64,000 bases of DNA. Source: Dactylorhiza incarnata (Eukaryota > Streptophyta > Magnoliopsida > Asparagales > Orchidaceae). Where the stretch lies: NCBI GenBank assembly GCA_033032865.1, contig JAWHQI010000121.1, forward strand, positions 3,968,001 through 4,032,000, in the 5' to 3' direction. Made by a program: the position numbers and the translations under genes. The notes under the pieces are model-generated. The model searched no databases. It saw only the letters and a program-made list of their open reading frames with translations, and had not been told where the DNA came from. Positions within the stretch are counted from its first letter, which is position 1. Each line of letters begins with the position of its first letter. Shown here in pieces: positions 32,152 through 43,518 of the stretch.

Positions 32152-33289
32152 TGTTAAAAACTTGAGGTCCAGAGGTGAAGTAAAATGCGGAACACTTCAC
32201 AAAAGTTTCCACAAGTGTAGTACAACAATGACAATGGGAAGACCGAATAGTGCTATGGAATTAACTATCTCTTCACAATTCGAGGTATTCATGGCGAGAC
32301 ATGATTCATAAGAATCACGGAGGAGAGAAGCACAAAACACAAAGGTAAACAAGCTGATGGCGACTTGATCACTTGAGACCGCCAAAACGGACGCCAGACT
32401 ACGCGAACAGACAAGCCAGACGGGTAACCCCTTAGACCGCGCGAACAGATCACAAGCCGTACCTATCAGACCACAACCATAGACCGCCCAACCTGTTGCT
32501 TTATTCAACTGCTGAAAACAACATGTTCGCACTCCTTGATCGACCAGACCGAACGGTCTTGATCACAGAAGAACCCGCGAACACTGAAAAGAGAAACTGC
32601 TACCTGCTGCAGATCGCAACTCAAGATCACCTGGCCACTTAAGACCGCCTGATAAACTGATTCTGCTACACAGACCAAGAACACCTAAACACAGTCTGCC
32701 TAGACCGGTTTATTCAAAGCTGGAAGAAAGGAGACAAGCTGACCGTGAACTGTTGCTAACCTGCAAACACAAAAAACGGTCAGACAAAATCTCAGACCGC
32801 GCGACCTCAAAATTGAGACCGACACAATCAAGCCAACTTTGGTTCTTAGAGTTCTCATTATGAATGACGGGCCTTGCACCCCTATTTATAGGCGAGTAGA
32901 CGAATGTCGCCACCGCACAAACCGGGATACAATAACTGCCCATCAGATTGCGCGCGGTCTCATAAAGAAGATCGCCCGAGCACAGCAAAGCTCACAGCTT
33001 TATTAGACCATGCGGTTATGACCAAACTGCTCGGTCACTGTGGTCTCAACAAAACAGACCGCCCGGTCTTCTTCCAAAGAAGACAAACCAAGAACATCTG
33101 GCCGACTTGAATAAGTCGCCAGACAACCTGCGCAAGCCGCCCGGACACCAGCGGTCTCCTAGATCATACCACCCAGGCAGATCGCCTGAGACAAACCGAC
33201 CAGAGCACCAGCGCAGACCGCGCGGTCTCTGCGGTCTCCAATCTCCAGACTGCCCAGCACGATTCCACTTCCACTTCGAAAAATTAACA
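32152..33289 (-). repeat. 5' LTR of element C
   Basis: The LTR is 1,138 bp, the partner of 26873-27999 with moderate divergence. The minus-strand TATA box is at 32883-32892. The perfect 14-bp palindrome AGACCGCGCGGTCT is at 33215-33228, upstream of the TATA in the sense direction. Confidence 0.9.
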
Positions 33290-33650
33290 GACGCAACGTC
33301 TAATACATTTATAGTTTTTGAAAACTTCCTGGAATAGATTCTGATGGTTATTCAGAAGTTATATATGGAAGATATTTGAATAATAATGGATCGCACATGA
33401 ACAAGAAGAGAAAAAATAATTCCAAAGATTCAATAATGATGAAATTGGAAATTATACAAAGGATTTTGATTGGCTGTCAACACAAATAGAAATAGAGCAA
33501 TAAATCCTCTTGGACATTCCAACTTGAGAAAGATAAGAAAAGGAAAGTCATTCATCTCCATTTTGATAGAAAAATAATACATAGAGAATTCAAAGAGAAT
33601 GGAGAAAACAACAATTATTCTTCTTTCTCAGCTCTCTCTTACTGCATACA
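33290..33650 (+). repeat. Middle part of the SIRE-like LTR hosting element C
   Basis: It continues the LTR interrupted at 26872 and runs to the next insertion at 33651. AT-rich, no ORF. Its last five bases, ATACA, are the left duplication of the solo LTR. Confidence 0.45.
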
Positions 33651-35287
33651 TGATGGGTGCAAACTATGCATGCAAACGATAACGGCAAGTGTACTGTATC
33701 GAAAGTAGTATAAGTTTATGAAAACCTAGGTTGTATAAAAATTCGAGCGAGCTGAATATTCTTACTTCAGAAAATCTCTATTATTCTATCAATTAAAACA
33801 TTGGGTTGGTTTTGCAATAAGGAAAAGGAAATTAAAATGATAACTAAACAATGGGTTAAAAGACTAGCACTCGATCTTCGAATCACAACGGAATAAAAAT
33901 TATAATAGAAGAAATATGAATTCTAATTCTCTTAAGAAAACCGCTTCGACCGTGGAGGTTCCCGAATTCTAAATGCGCCTCTCTCGAGGATACGTTCAGT
34001 TGAGTTTAGGTTGATCAACCGAACTCTCATTCTAGAATCGAAACCCCTAAAACTCGCTTTATCGTGGTGAACCCCTCAATTGGAATTGACTCTAATCTGG
34101 GAGAGTTATATCATCCTATCTCAAGGATTTCATGCAACTCTCTTCATCCTTGAGTGATCGATTCAAATTGCGAGCCTCTCGAGTACTAAATTATGAAAAC
34201 AAGAATGAGAATTATATATCAAAAATATAATCTCAATTCAATAAAATCAAAGATAAATCTTAAGCATTTCAAAGGAGAGAAAAAGAAGATCTAATTTAAT
34301 TCATGATAATTATTATTCCTTGGATCATGTCGACCGAGTACTAATAGAAATTTAGCTACTCATTGAGATTAAGGAATCCATAAGAATAAAAGAGTACATG
34401 ATGAAAGAAGAAGAGAATGAGAGAATAAAAAGAACTATTTTTTTATTGATTTTTGCAAAAGAGAATACAAACGATGGAATTGAAAACTACAAGCTATTGA
34501 ATTGAAAGTACAATTGTAAGAAGAAAGAGAAGTACAAGAATGCTTAAAACAAAAAAAAATAATACAAGAAAAGAAGACTTGAACAACTAAAATTTGTCCC
34601 TGAAGTTCTAGTGGAGCTGCCTTTAAATAGGAGAAAAGTTGAGGTTACACACCCTCGGTCACGCCCGTGACCCAGGGCGTGTAAGGGGCATGTTCAAAGC
34701 TGGTGTGGAAGAGATGCCTTATGAATTCATTGCATGCATTACGTGCACATCATGCCCTAGGTCACGCCCGTGACCTAGGGCATGTAATCTTTAAAATGCT
34801 GCTAGCGAGAAATCTGTGGAGGGATGGCGTGTTATTCTGGCGGTAAGGAGGTACACGCTCGTGACATTGGAAGTTCACAAGAGTGACATGTTGTGTCACG
34901 GATGTGTACTTAGCAAAATGACTGTCATGGCCGTGGATCACATCATGCTGAGCTAGAGGCGTGGATTATGTTTACACGCCCTTGGTCACGTCCGTGGCCT
35001 AGGGCGTGTTCTTGGAAAATCTTCTCGGAATGAGCCTAGGCTAGCGGCAGCAGGTCTGGAACACATCTTAGGGTGTTATGCCCTTCGTCATGCCCGTGAC
35101 CTTAGGCGTGTACTTGGAATTTTTTCTCAAAGTGTCCAAAAAACCTGAAAAACGTAAAGTAAGCTTAAGTTAGCTCACAAAAATGAAAAGAAGTAACTTT
35201 GATGGGATAATTCATGGAAATTGTATAGATTCATATTAAAATAGTACTAAGGTTATACTAAAAGATGAGTATATAAATTACTCATCA
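33651..35287 (-). repeat. Solo LTR (1,637 bp) of the Athila-like group
   Basis: It starts TGATGGGTGCAAAC and ends ACTCATCA, with perfect ATACA duplications at 33646-33650 and 35288-35292 and no internal region, so it is a solo LTR left by recombination between the two LTRs of one element. By comparison with 150-1839 and element A it reads on the minus strand. A TATA-like CTATTTAAAG (minus) is at 34621-34630. Upstream of it in the sense direction, 34657-35115 holds five or more palindromic copies of GGTCACGCCCGTGACC or variants. Confidence 0.92.
34657..35115 (-). promoter_or_regulatory. Palindrome array in the solo LTR, one with 16-bp perfect arms
   Basis: GGTCACGCCCGTGACC is at 34657-34672 and again within 34751-34784. 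There the arms extend to CATGCCCTAGGTCACG and CGTGACCTAGGGCATG around CC, a perfect 16-bp inverted repeat. Degenerate copies lie near 34855, 34985 and 35088. The array is directly upstream of the minus-strand TATA-like box at 34621-34630. Confidence 0.85.
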
Positions 35288-36033
35288 ATACACGACAGAT
35301 CTTTGTATAGAATATTTTTCAACAGAAGACTTCTTCTTCCTCCTCTCTCTCTCTCTCTCTCTCTCTGAAAGAAGCATACAAAATATACAGAGATCAATAA
35401 CAGAATCATGGTTATCATAATCTTTGCATCTTCCTTAAGCAAGGATTCATTCCCTAAAGAAGGATCTAGAATACACTTAGTGCCTACAATCATAATTGAC
35501 TACTGAAAGAGGATTCATTTCAGAAGAAAAATCTTCATCTTCGTCTTCTTCTTCTTCGTACTCAATTTCTTACTTTCTGTAAATAGAGTAATGAGTCCTA
35601 AGAATCCCTCTTCATAGGATTCAGCCTGGTTTAAGATATATTTAACAAAAAATCTAGTTTGGTTCAAGATCTCCTTATCAAAAGATCTAGTTTTGTTCTA
35701 AGAGTATCCTTAACAAACGACTCAGTTCTTGGTTTTAAGTGTCTCCTTATAAAAAGTCTCCGACACTGTGATAGTGTATTCCTACCATGGTGGTAGAAGA
35801 GTGGAGTACCCAAATTTTGGGGAACCACTATAGCTCTTATCTCCTCTGTGTTGTAATAATTTTCTGTGTTGTCTCTTAGTTAGTGTTATTATTCTGTGAT
35901 TAATTTATTCTGGTTGTAATCCTAGATGCTTAGTAATTAGAACTATTATTTTTCTGTGCACATTTTATTGAAAAGTTTTAAATATGTATTCACCCCTCTA
36001 GAGAATACTCAGGGGACTGACTGTGCAATTTCA
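35288..36033 (+). repeat. Right part of the SIRE-like LTR
   Basis: It contains a CT run (about 35342-35367) and the phrases GGTAGAAGAGTGGA and TGGGGAACCACTATA shared with element D's LTR (near 37447-37486). It ends AAAGTTTTAAATATGTATTCACCCC, then CTCTAGAG, then GCAATTTCA. No PBS follows, so it is a 3' or solo LTR end. Confidence 0.6.
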
Positions 36034-36064
36034 TGCACTTCTATGGTCCCTTATCATGGATTTC
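36034..36064. other. Short flank before element B
   Basis: Thirty-one bases between the SIRE-like LTR end and the LTR start of element B. No feature was seen. Confidence 0.4.
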
Positions 36065-36226
36065 TGATGCGCAAAATCTATGCACACTGCTATAGGCGGT
36101 AGCAAGGCTGCGACACGAAACGGCACTGTACCGATCACTCAAGTAATAAAAGTGGGAGAGACTCCCTGAATATCATTCTCAGAGGACTGCATTTTGGGTT
36201 ATATGAATTCTTATTAGGAAATTACT
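36065..36226 (-). repeat. Element B LTR, first part (interrupted)
   Basis: It starts TGATGCGCAAAATC and shares GGCGGTAGC and GGCACTGTACCGATC with the element A LTR. It is broken at 36226 by insertion of element D. The last five bases, TTACT (36222-36226), are duplicated at 55288-55292, and the LTR resumes after 55292. Confidence 0.85.
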
Positions 36227-37701
36227 TGTTGGAACAACCCTATTACTGATTTGGGCTAGGTTCACTATCTTGTTAATTAAGATTTTTATTGACCCCATTG
36301 TATAGTCTAAGGGTCAAAAACTTAGGCTGATAGATTGATTAGAAATTAGGGCAATCTTAATTTCTCAAGTGCTCGACAAATGTCGTTTGGCGCTCGACAA
36401 ATGGCGACCTGCGTTCGACAAAATTTCCTTGAAGAACTTCAGCCAGCCAGTGATCAACTTTCTCTGATCAGAGCTCGACAAATGTCGATCGGCGCTCGAT
36501 GAATTTCAGACAGCACTCGACAAATCTCTTTCAGAAGACAAATTTATTTTCAAGGCATTTAATTCTTAAGGTTAAGTCATTTTGTCAACCCTCTGACTAA
36601 ATAAATGACCTTAACGGATCTATTCAAATGCTTTTTGGACTTACTCTGGCAGGATATCATTTTCCTTTAATATATTCCTTTCTTTCCTTGTCCCAAGGCA
36701 AGGATAGCCGTTGACATTTAATGAAAGGCATATTTCTCGGCTCAAGAATAGAAAGGACCTGCAAAAGCCGTTCTGTATCAATGGAGAGTTCCAAGAAAAG
36801 ATTTAAGGAAAATATTCTATTCCATATAAACAGGACATATAAAAGTCAGATCTCCAGAGGCAAGAAAAACATATACACAAAAGGGGGTTTTTCAAACTTT
36901 GTATGAACAGCTAACAGATTACAGAAAAAGAGATTACACAGGAGAAAAAGAAGAACAACAAAAATTATTATTGCTTGAAGTCTTCTTCTTCCTCTTGTTT
37001 GTGCAGCACCTTCATACCCTGAGAACAACACTCAATCTCTTAGATCTGCTACAAGTTCAGAGTTCTCCATAGAGCAACAATAAGTCTGAAGAATCATCCT
37101 TCTCCAGATTAATCTGCTAAAAAGGACTACTGTGTTAAAGAAAGCTTCACCCTAAAGCTGTCTACAACTTCAATAAGACAGGGGGAGCTTTCAGCTTCAA
37201 CATCAATTGTCTTCTCTCTGAATATTGACAGAGAAGAACACTCTAACCTTTCTCTACCTCATTTTGTACAGGGTTAATTCTCCCTTCAAAAGTTTATCCA
37301 GTGGTGGCAAGACACCTTATCAAAAAATCTCTCAGTTGTTTTTAAGCACCTTCTCAAAAGCTTATTGGTGTGTGGACACCTTATCAAAATCACCTTGGTG
37401 CTAGGGCACCTTATCAACCCTCCTAGTGAATTCCTACCAAGGGTGGTAGAAGAGTGGACTACCCAGATTTATTGGGGAACCACTATATTTCTCTGTGTCT
37501 TCTGGGCATGATTATTCTTTGTGCTGTGCTGTGTGATTTTATTTTGTTTTTCATCTTTCTGATTTTCTTCTATCTCACTGGTTAAGCTTATACTTTACAG
37601 TATTTTTAATTCCGCAATAAAAATAAGTAAAAAGTTTTAATACTCTATTCACCCCCCCCCCCCCCCTCTAGAGTAACTTAAGATCTAAACCTCCACTTTC
37701 A
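36227..37701 (+). repeat. 5' LTR of element D
   Basis: The LTR is 1,475 bp, starting TGTTGGAACAACCC and ending CTCCACTTTCA. The TATA box TATAAAAG is at 36838-36845. Copies of CTCGACAAATG and relatives are at 36369-36530. A run of 15 C at 37652-37666 sits in the TATTCACCC...CTCTAGAG motif near the end. The 3' LTR lacks about 110 bases before this motif. Confidence 0.92.
36369..36530 (+). promoter_or_regulatory. TCGACAAA repeat cluster in the U3 of element D
   Basis: About six copies of CTCGACAAA or TTCGACAAA lie roughly 300-470 bases upstream of the TATA box. Some form short palindromes such as CGACAAATGTCG. The same motif, with longer inverted arms, recurs inside the element at 39772-39827 and 43248-43336 and in the LTR of element F. 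Confidence 0.7.
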
Positions 37702-37703
37702 AT

Positions 37704-37715
37704 TGGTATCAGAGG
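37704..37715 (+). promoter_or_regulatory. Primer binding site, initiator tRNA-Met (element D)
   Basis: TGGTATCAGAGG lies two bases after the 5' LTR and matches eleven of twelve bases of the usual site. Confidence 0.88.
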
Positions 37716-37813
37716 AGGTTATTTGGTCATTACAGGCTAGCACCTGAACCAAAGATCAATTAGATCTTAAGATTCTATCAGAGCCTTTCTTAATTTCTCT
37801 TATTTAAAAACTC

Positions 37814-39673
37814 ATGGCACAAAATAAAGAATATTCCAGCACAAGACCTCCTATGTGCAATCTTAATAAATTTGCAATATGGAAAGCAAGGATTAAATTG
37901 TATATGAACTCTATTGATGAGGAAATATTCAATGTCATCTTGACAGGACCTCCTATTCCCACAGCAACAACAAGTACTACTGCAACAACAGACAACACTG
38001 TTGTTCCACCTCCTGAATGGACTGAAGCCCAGAAAAAGCAAAGAAGTGCTGATGCAAGAGCTATGAACATTCTGGTTCAAACCATGTCTGATGACATATT
38101 CTAGAAGGTTGTGGACTGCACCTCAGCAAGAGAGATATGGGAATCTCTCAACAATATGGTTGTAGGCTCTGCAGATGAAAGAAAAGACAGTAATCTCATC
38201 TAATTTCACAATATGAGAACTTCAAAAAGGGAGAAGCTGAAAATGTTGATGATATGTACAATTGGCTCAGCCTCATCATAAATGAGCTGAAGAATTTGGA
38301 CAAAGTGATCTCTGTCACTGAGATAAATGACAAAATTCTCATGTGTTTCCCCAGCACATGGGACTCCAGAATCTGGCCAATCAAGGAAGCCAGAAGTATA
38401 AGGCTTCATTTAGTTTGGCGGCGGCGGATCGATCCGGCAGATGGAAACGGAGTGTTCGAACTGGAGGGGGGAGGTGGCTGCTCCAAACGGAGCTTTTTGG
38501 GGTGTTTCTCAAGGCGGGCGGGTGGAAACGGAGCAAACGTCGCCGGAGGTTCATTTGTTTACACGCCTTCCGTCGGCGTTTGCCCCAAACGGAGCGGCGA
38601 AATGCTCAACCAAATGAACCCTAAATGAGATGACCACTGAAGTTCTGTTGGGGGAGCTCAAATCTTATGAGCAGCTCATGAAAACTAGGGAAGCTGAGGA
38701 ATCCACTTCATCACCAGCATCCAAGAAAGAAAGAAGTGTAGCCTTCAAGGCTGCAGAAGAAGAAGAAAAAACTCCTAACAATGAGGAGTTGATGAGCTTC
38801 ATAGCCAAAAGATTTTATAAAATGGCTAAGAAGGATTTCAAGAAAAAGTCATCTAGAAGCCATGACAAGCCAAGGTATGACAAAAATCACTCTAATGAAA
38901 TTATATGTTTTGGTTGCAGGAAACCAGGACACATTGCTCCTGAATGTCCAGAGAATCAAAACAAAAAGGACAGAAAGGAAAGAAGACGAGAAAAGGAAGA
39001 AACGAAAAGCTCCAGCAAATCTTCCTCCCAATCTCACAAAAAGAAGGGAATAGGATTTGTAGCAAAATCCTGGAGTGAAACAGAGTCTGAGTCAGATTCT
39101 TCATCATGCTCATCTGATGAAGAGGAATCAAAAGAAAATGACCAATGTCTAATGGCCATATATGACTCAGACAGTGAGTCACATTCTGCATCTTCATTCA
39201 GCTCCAGTGATGATGACGAAGAAAAGAATTTCTGCATGATGGCAATCAATGCCTTAGCCAACAAATCTGATAAAGAAAATTCAGAATCAGAAGAAGAAGA
39301 TGATGCTGATCAAGTAATTTCTGATTTTGATTTTACTGCAGTTGGATTCAAGGCTGAATTCAAAGTCCTTTGCTCAGACTTAATTAAATCTGAGAAAGAA
39401 ATAATCTCACTCAGATATAAGTTAGCTGAAATGGAAAAGATGAGTGAAGAGAATGCAAATCTTAAGAAAGATTTGGCTGCCTCCAGAGAACATATTGTTC
39501 TCATTGAGAATAAACTTTTTGAGGCCAAGAAATTTGAAGAATCCCTAAATGGGAGAAGTATCAAACTGATGAACATCACAAACACAGTCAATGCTAGACT
39601 TAACAATAGCAAACTGGGCTTGGGTGCCTCATCAAATGAGCCATCTCTGATGAAGAGAAACATCCTATCCTAA
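37814..39673 (+). pseudogene. gag: Gag of element D, broken by stop, frameshift and MITE
   Basis: It starts MAQNKEYSSTRPPMCNLNKF with the Copia gag pattern FAIWKARIKLYM. TAG at 38102-38104 replaces what is usually a Trp in this position. A frameshift near 38210 follows, and then YNWLSLIINELKNLDKVISV. At 38402-38621 a MITE is inserted. After it come LLGELKSYEQLMKTREAEES, a zinc knuckle CFGCRKPGHIAPEC (about 38910-38950), a Lys/Glu-rich stretch, a Ser/Asp/Glu-rich acidic region (39070-39310) and a coiled coil (about 39350-39560). TAA at 39671-39673 ends the piece. The long acidic and coiled-coil extension is usual for SIRE-type Gag. Confidence 0.87.
38402..38621. mobile_element. MITE (220 bp, PIF/Harbinger-like) inside gag of element D
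   Basis: A GC-rich block, foreign to the AT-rich gag around it, is bounded by TAA on both sides (38399-38401 and 38622-38624). Its ends are inverted: GGCTTCATTTAGTT at the left, and the right end read on the minus strand is GGGTTCATTTGGTT, 12 of 14 bases alike. Removing the block plus one TAA puts the two gag frames back in register. TAA duplications fit PIF/Harbinger-type MITEs. It has no coding capacity. TGGAAACGGAG occurs twice inside. Confidence 0.8.
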
Positions 39674-40081
39674 CCCATAAAATTCGCTTCTGCTAAGAGC
39701 AAAGAGGCTGCAGAAGGAAATAAAAATATTTCAAGCAAGTCTGTTAAGGATAAGGGAATTCAAAGGAATTCGTCGAACGAAGCTCGACAAAAACATCCCA
39801 CTTTGTCGAACGGAGCTCGACAAAATCTGAAAATAGATTTTCAGTATAGTTATCACTTGAACAACAGTCGACTAATTCATCTGAATTTATCGAACAGATA
39901 CTATACAGGAAACTCTAGAAATTCTAATTCTAAACAAACTAAGAATCCTTTCACTGAATGGATAATACCTCCAAGGAGATATCATCCACAAGGCTATAAG
40001 GATCAGCCTGAAATGTCATTTATTTTCGAATTTTGTGGTAACATAAAAGGACCCAAGGTAGTCTGGGTCAAAAACAACTAG
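39674..40081 (+). pseudogene. Gag C-terminal tail and gag/pol linker of element D
   Basis: In frame with gag and pol, this stretch has no domain apart from the final KGPKVVWVKNN, the counterpart of the IWVPK motif at the gag end of related elements. It holds two copies of the inverted motif TTTGTCGA...TCGACAAA or part of it (39772-39791 and 39803-39827). TAG at 40079-40081 separates it from pol. Confidence 0.65.
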
Positions 40082-40084
40082 TTT

Positions 40085-43000
40085 ATGTTTTTGTCTTTGC
40101 AGGTACACAGCTATCCAAAGTTACATGAAAAATGGTACTTGGACAGTGGTTGCTCAAAGCACATGACAGGGAACAAGGCCAACCTGAAAAATTACAAGGC
40201 AAAGCTTGGACCCAAGGTGATTTTTGGAGACTCCAACTATGGACAAACCAAAGGCTATGGTCAAATCAAAGTTGGAGCAGTGACATTCATGGAAGTAACA
40301 TATGTGAAGGGTCTGAAGCACAACCTCATCAGCATAAGTCAGTTATGTGATGAAGGATATCAGGTAACATTCAATAAATCAGAATGCATTATTAAAACTT
40401 CTAATAATGTTATTGTTTTATCAGGTATTAGGCAGGGCAATATATATTTAGTGAATTTCAATTCTTCTAAATCAGAAATTTGTTTGTTTAATGAGCTAAG
40501 CAAACCTAGTGAATTATGGCATAAAAGATTAGGACATGTAAACCTTAGGACCATTGCTAAACTATCTAAGGACAATCTTGTTAGAGGTTTACCATCAAAA
40601 TCATATAAGAAAGAAGGTCTATGTAGGGCATGTCAGCTAGGTAAGCAAACCAAAAACAGCATTAAATCATTATCTAAAAGCAATTCACCTAGAATCTTAT
40701 ATTTGCTACATATGGACCTTTTTGGACATATAGCAATAAAGAGTTTAGGAGGGAAGTCTTACACTCTAGTTATTGTAGATGACTTCTCTAGATTCACTTG
40801 GGTGTTCTTCTTGAGAGAAAAGTCAGATAACTTTAAAATTCTTACAGACTTTCTTAAGAGCATACAGATTGAGTACTCTACTGTAGTTGCATTGATCAGA
40901 AGTGATCATGGCACTGAGTTTGAGTCTCTTCCTATGCAAGAATTCTGTGAGATGGAAGGTATCAGGCATTGCTTCTCAGCTCCTAGAACTCCTCAACAAA
41001 ATGGGGTAGTTGAAAGGAAAAATAGAACCCTAATTGAATCAGCAAGAACATTGCTTGCAAATGCTAATTTGCCACTATCTTTTTGGGCATAGGCTGTTAG
41101 CACAGCAAACTATGTTCTGAATAGAAGTTTGATACACAAACTTAAGGGTAAAACTCCCTATGAATTACTTAAAGGGAAGAAACCTAAAGTTGATTATTTT
41201 AGAACTTTCGGTTGTAAATGTTTTGTACATAACAATGATAAGAAATACCTTAGAAAATTTGAACCAAAATCTGAAGAAGGAATTTTCTTAGGATATTCAA
41301 TAGTTAGCAAGGCATATAGGATATTCAATAAATCTAATCTTAAAATTGAAGAATCTATGCATGTCTCTTTTGATGAAACTAACATGCTTTACAAGGAGAA
41401 GAATTCTTCTACCATAGAAAATATGCAGGTACATATACTATGTGAGCAATTAGATCAACTTGCTCTACATTAAGAAGGACCTCAAAACTCTCTACAGCAG
41501 AATGCTGAAGAGAGTGAAGAGGAAGATCATTTAGATCTTGTTGAAAGTCCAACTCAGATTACAGCAGAACATCCTCCACAGGATATAATTACTGAACAAA
41601 ATCTCCAAATGAATGTTATTGCTGAACTAACTCCAACTGTTGATCACATCACAGTTAGAGATCATCCAATTTCACAAGTGATTGGTGATATCTCAGCAGG
41701 TGTTCATACAAGGCATCAACTACAACAAAATCAGATGCAAGAGGAACTCAACCAGTTTGAAAGGAACAAGGTTTGGGATTTGGTTCCAAGACCAAAAGAC
41801 CATCCAGTTATTGGTATCAAGTGGGTCTTCAGGAACAAGCTTGATGATCAAGGCAATATTGTAAGAAATAAAGCTAGGCTGGTAGCTCAAGGATATTCAC
41901 AGGAAGAAGGCATAGACTATGATCAAACATTTGCCCCTGTTGCAAGACTTGAAGCTATAAGAATATTTTTGGCCTTTGCTGCATACAAACAATTTATGGT
42001 ATATCAAATGGATGTAAAGAGTGCATTCCTTAATGGAGACATCAAAGAAGAAGTCTATGTGGAACAACCACCAGGTTTCATCTCTCCAACTCACTCTTCC
42101 TTTGTATTTAAGCTTAATAAAACTCTCTATGGTCTCAAACAAGCTCCCAGAGCATGGTATGAGACCTTAGCTAATTTCCAGTTGGAAAACAAGTTCTGTA
42201 GAGGCATAGTAGATAAAACTTTATTTTTCAGAATACATAAAAATCAAACACTGCTAGTTCAAATATATGTAGATGATATTATCTTTGGCTCTACTGATTC
42301 AAATTTATGCAAAAAGTTCTCTAAACTAATACAATCTAAATTTGAAATGAGTAGCATGGGTGAATTATCATACTTTCTAGGTCTTCAAGTGAAGCAAACC
42401 CCATCAGGAATCTTCATTTCCCAATCTAAGTATGCTAAGGAATTAGTGAAAAGATTTGGGATGTCTGATTCCTCTACCATGAAAACACCCATGGCCTCTA
42501 ATGCTGTTGTTGATGCTGATGAATCAGGGAAACCTGTTGATTAGAAGGTATATAGGGCAATTGTTGGCTCATTACTTTATTTAACAGCTAGTGGGCCTGA
42601 TATAATGTTTGCTACTTGTATTTGTGCTAGGTTTCAAGTTAACCCTAAAGAATCTCATCTAACTTTATTAAAAAGAATTTTAAGATATATAAAGGGTTGC
42701 CCTAATCTAGGTCTCTTGTATCCAACAGCATCTGAATTTGAATTAACTGGATTCTCAGACTCAGATTATACTGGATGCAGAGTAGACAGAAAAAGCACAT
42801 CAGGAACTTGTCAGTTTCTTGGTGATAGGCTTGTGTCTTGGTTTTGTAAGAAACAGACATCTTTGTCCACATCAACAGCTGAGGCAGAATACATAGCTGC
42901 AGGCAGTTGCTGCTCACAGATACTGTGGATACAAAATCAGCTTCTAGACTATGGTGTCAACTTAAATAAATCAATTATATTTTGTGACAATACCAGTGCA

Positions 43001-43219
43001 ATATCTATAGCACAAAATCCAGTTCTCCATAGTAGGACTAAACACATTGAAATAAGGCACCACTTTATCAGAGATAATGTGGATAAAAATAAAATTTGCC
43101 TATAGTTCATCTCTACTGATTTACAAAGAGCAGATATTTTCACCAAGCCCTTGGATGAAAAGAAGCATATCTTCTTTATAAATCAACTGGGAATGATAGA
43201 TGGAGACTCAATCTGTTGA
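40085..43219 (+). pseudogene. pol: Pol of element D: protease, integrase, RT, RNase H
   Basis: A single frame holds the protease active site in WYLDSGCSKHMTG (about 40133), pre-integrase LWHKRLGHVNLRT...CRACQLGK (40516-40650), and the integrase core with MDLFG, VDDFSRFTWVFF, IRSDHGTEFES and PQQNGVVERKNRTL (to about 41030). The RT follows, with [50 protein letters not shown] and the catalytic [10 protein letters not shown] near 42262-42290. RNase H has SDSDYTGCRVDRKSTSG, STAEAEYIA, CDNTSAISIA and TKHIEIRHHFIRD. In-frame stops are at 41090, 41471, 42542 and 43103. The frame ends at TGA 43217-43219. Confidence 0.93.
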
Positions 43220-43518
43220 AAATTATATTTTCTATTTATCTCAAAAATTTGTCGAACGAAGAACGACAAATTTATTTCATTTGTCGAACGGCGGTCGACG
43301 AAAAAGGTATTTTTTGTCGAACACCGTCTGACAAAATTTAAGAGTCTCTTCAACTTCTGTTTTTATTTAGGTTTTGCCGAACGGCGCTCCTCGAATGCGC
43401 CGCTCTTTTTCTTCGACTATATATTATCTATTTTATTTCATTCTAAGATTTGCGCCTACAGAAATCTTTTTCCCTCCATTTCCCTTCTGCACTTGATCTT
43501 TTTCTCTTGCAGGTTTCC
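43220..43518 (+). promoter_or_regulatory. Spacer between pol and third ORF with hairpins and a splice-acceptor-like site
   Basis: Three inverted motifs of the TTTGTCGAACG...CGACAAA type lie at about 43248-43336, with a weaker one at about 43373. A pyrimidine-rich run ending CTTTTTCTCTTGCAG|GT (about 43496-43513) has the form of a plant 3' splice site and stands a few bases before the ATG of the third ORF at 43519. Pol and the third ORF are in different frames, so the latter would need its own mRNA or re-initiation. Confidence 0.5.

Larger units (their letters stand above)
26873..33289 (-). mobile_element. Element C: degenerate autonomous Ty1-Copia element
   Basis: LTRs at 26873-27999 and 32152-33289 (TGTTAAAAA...TTAACA or AATAACA) bound an interior of about 4.15 kb. 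A 12-nt initiator-tRNA-Met PBS on the minus strand beside the right LTR and a PPT beside the left LTR set the orientation. Domain order is gag, protease, integrase, RT, RNase H, so it is Copia. Flanks are GACGT and GACGC, a target-site duplication with one change. All coding regions are interrupted by stops or frameshifts. I do not assign a lineage. Confidence 0.92.
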
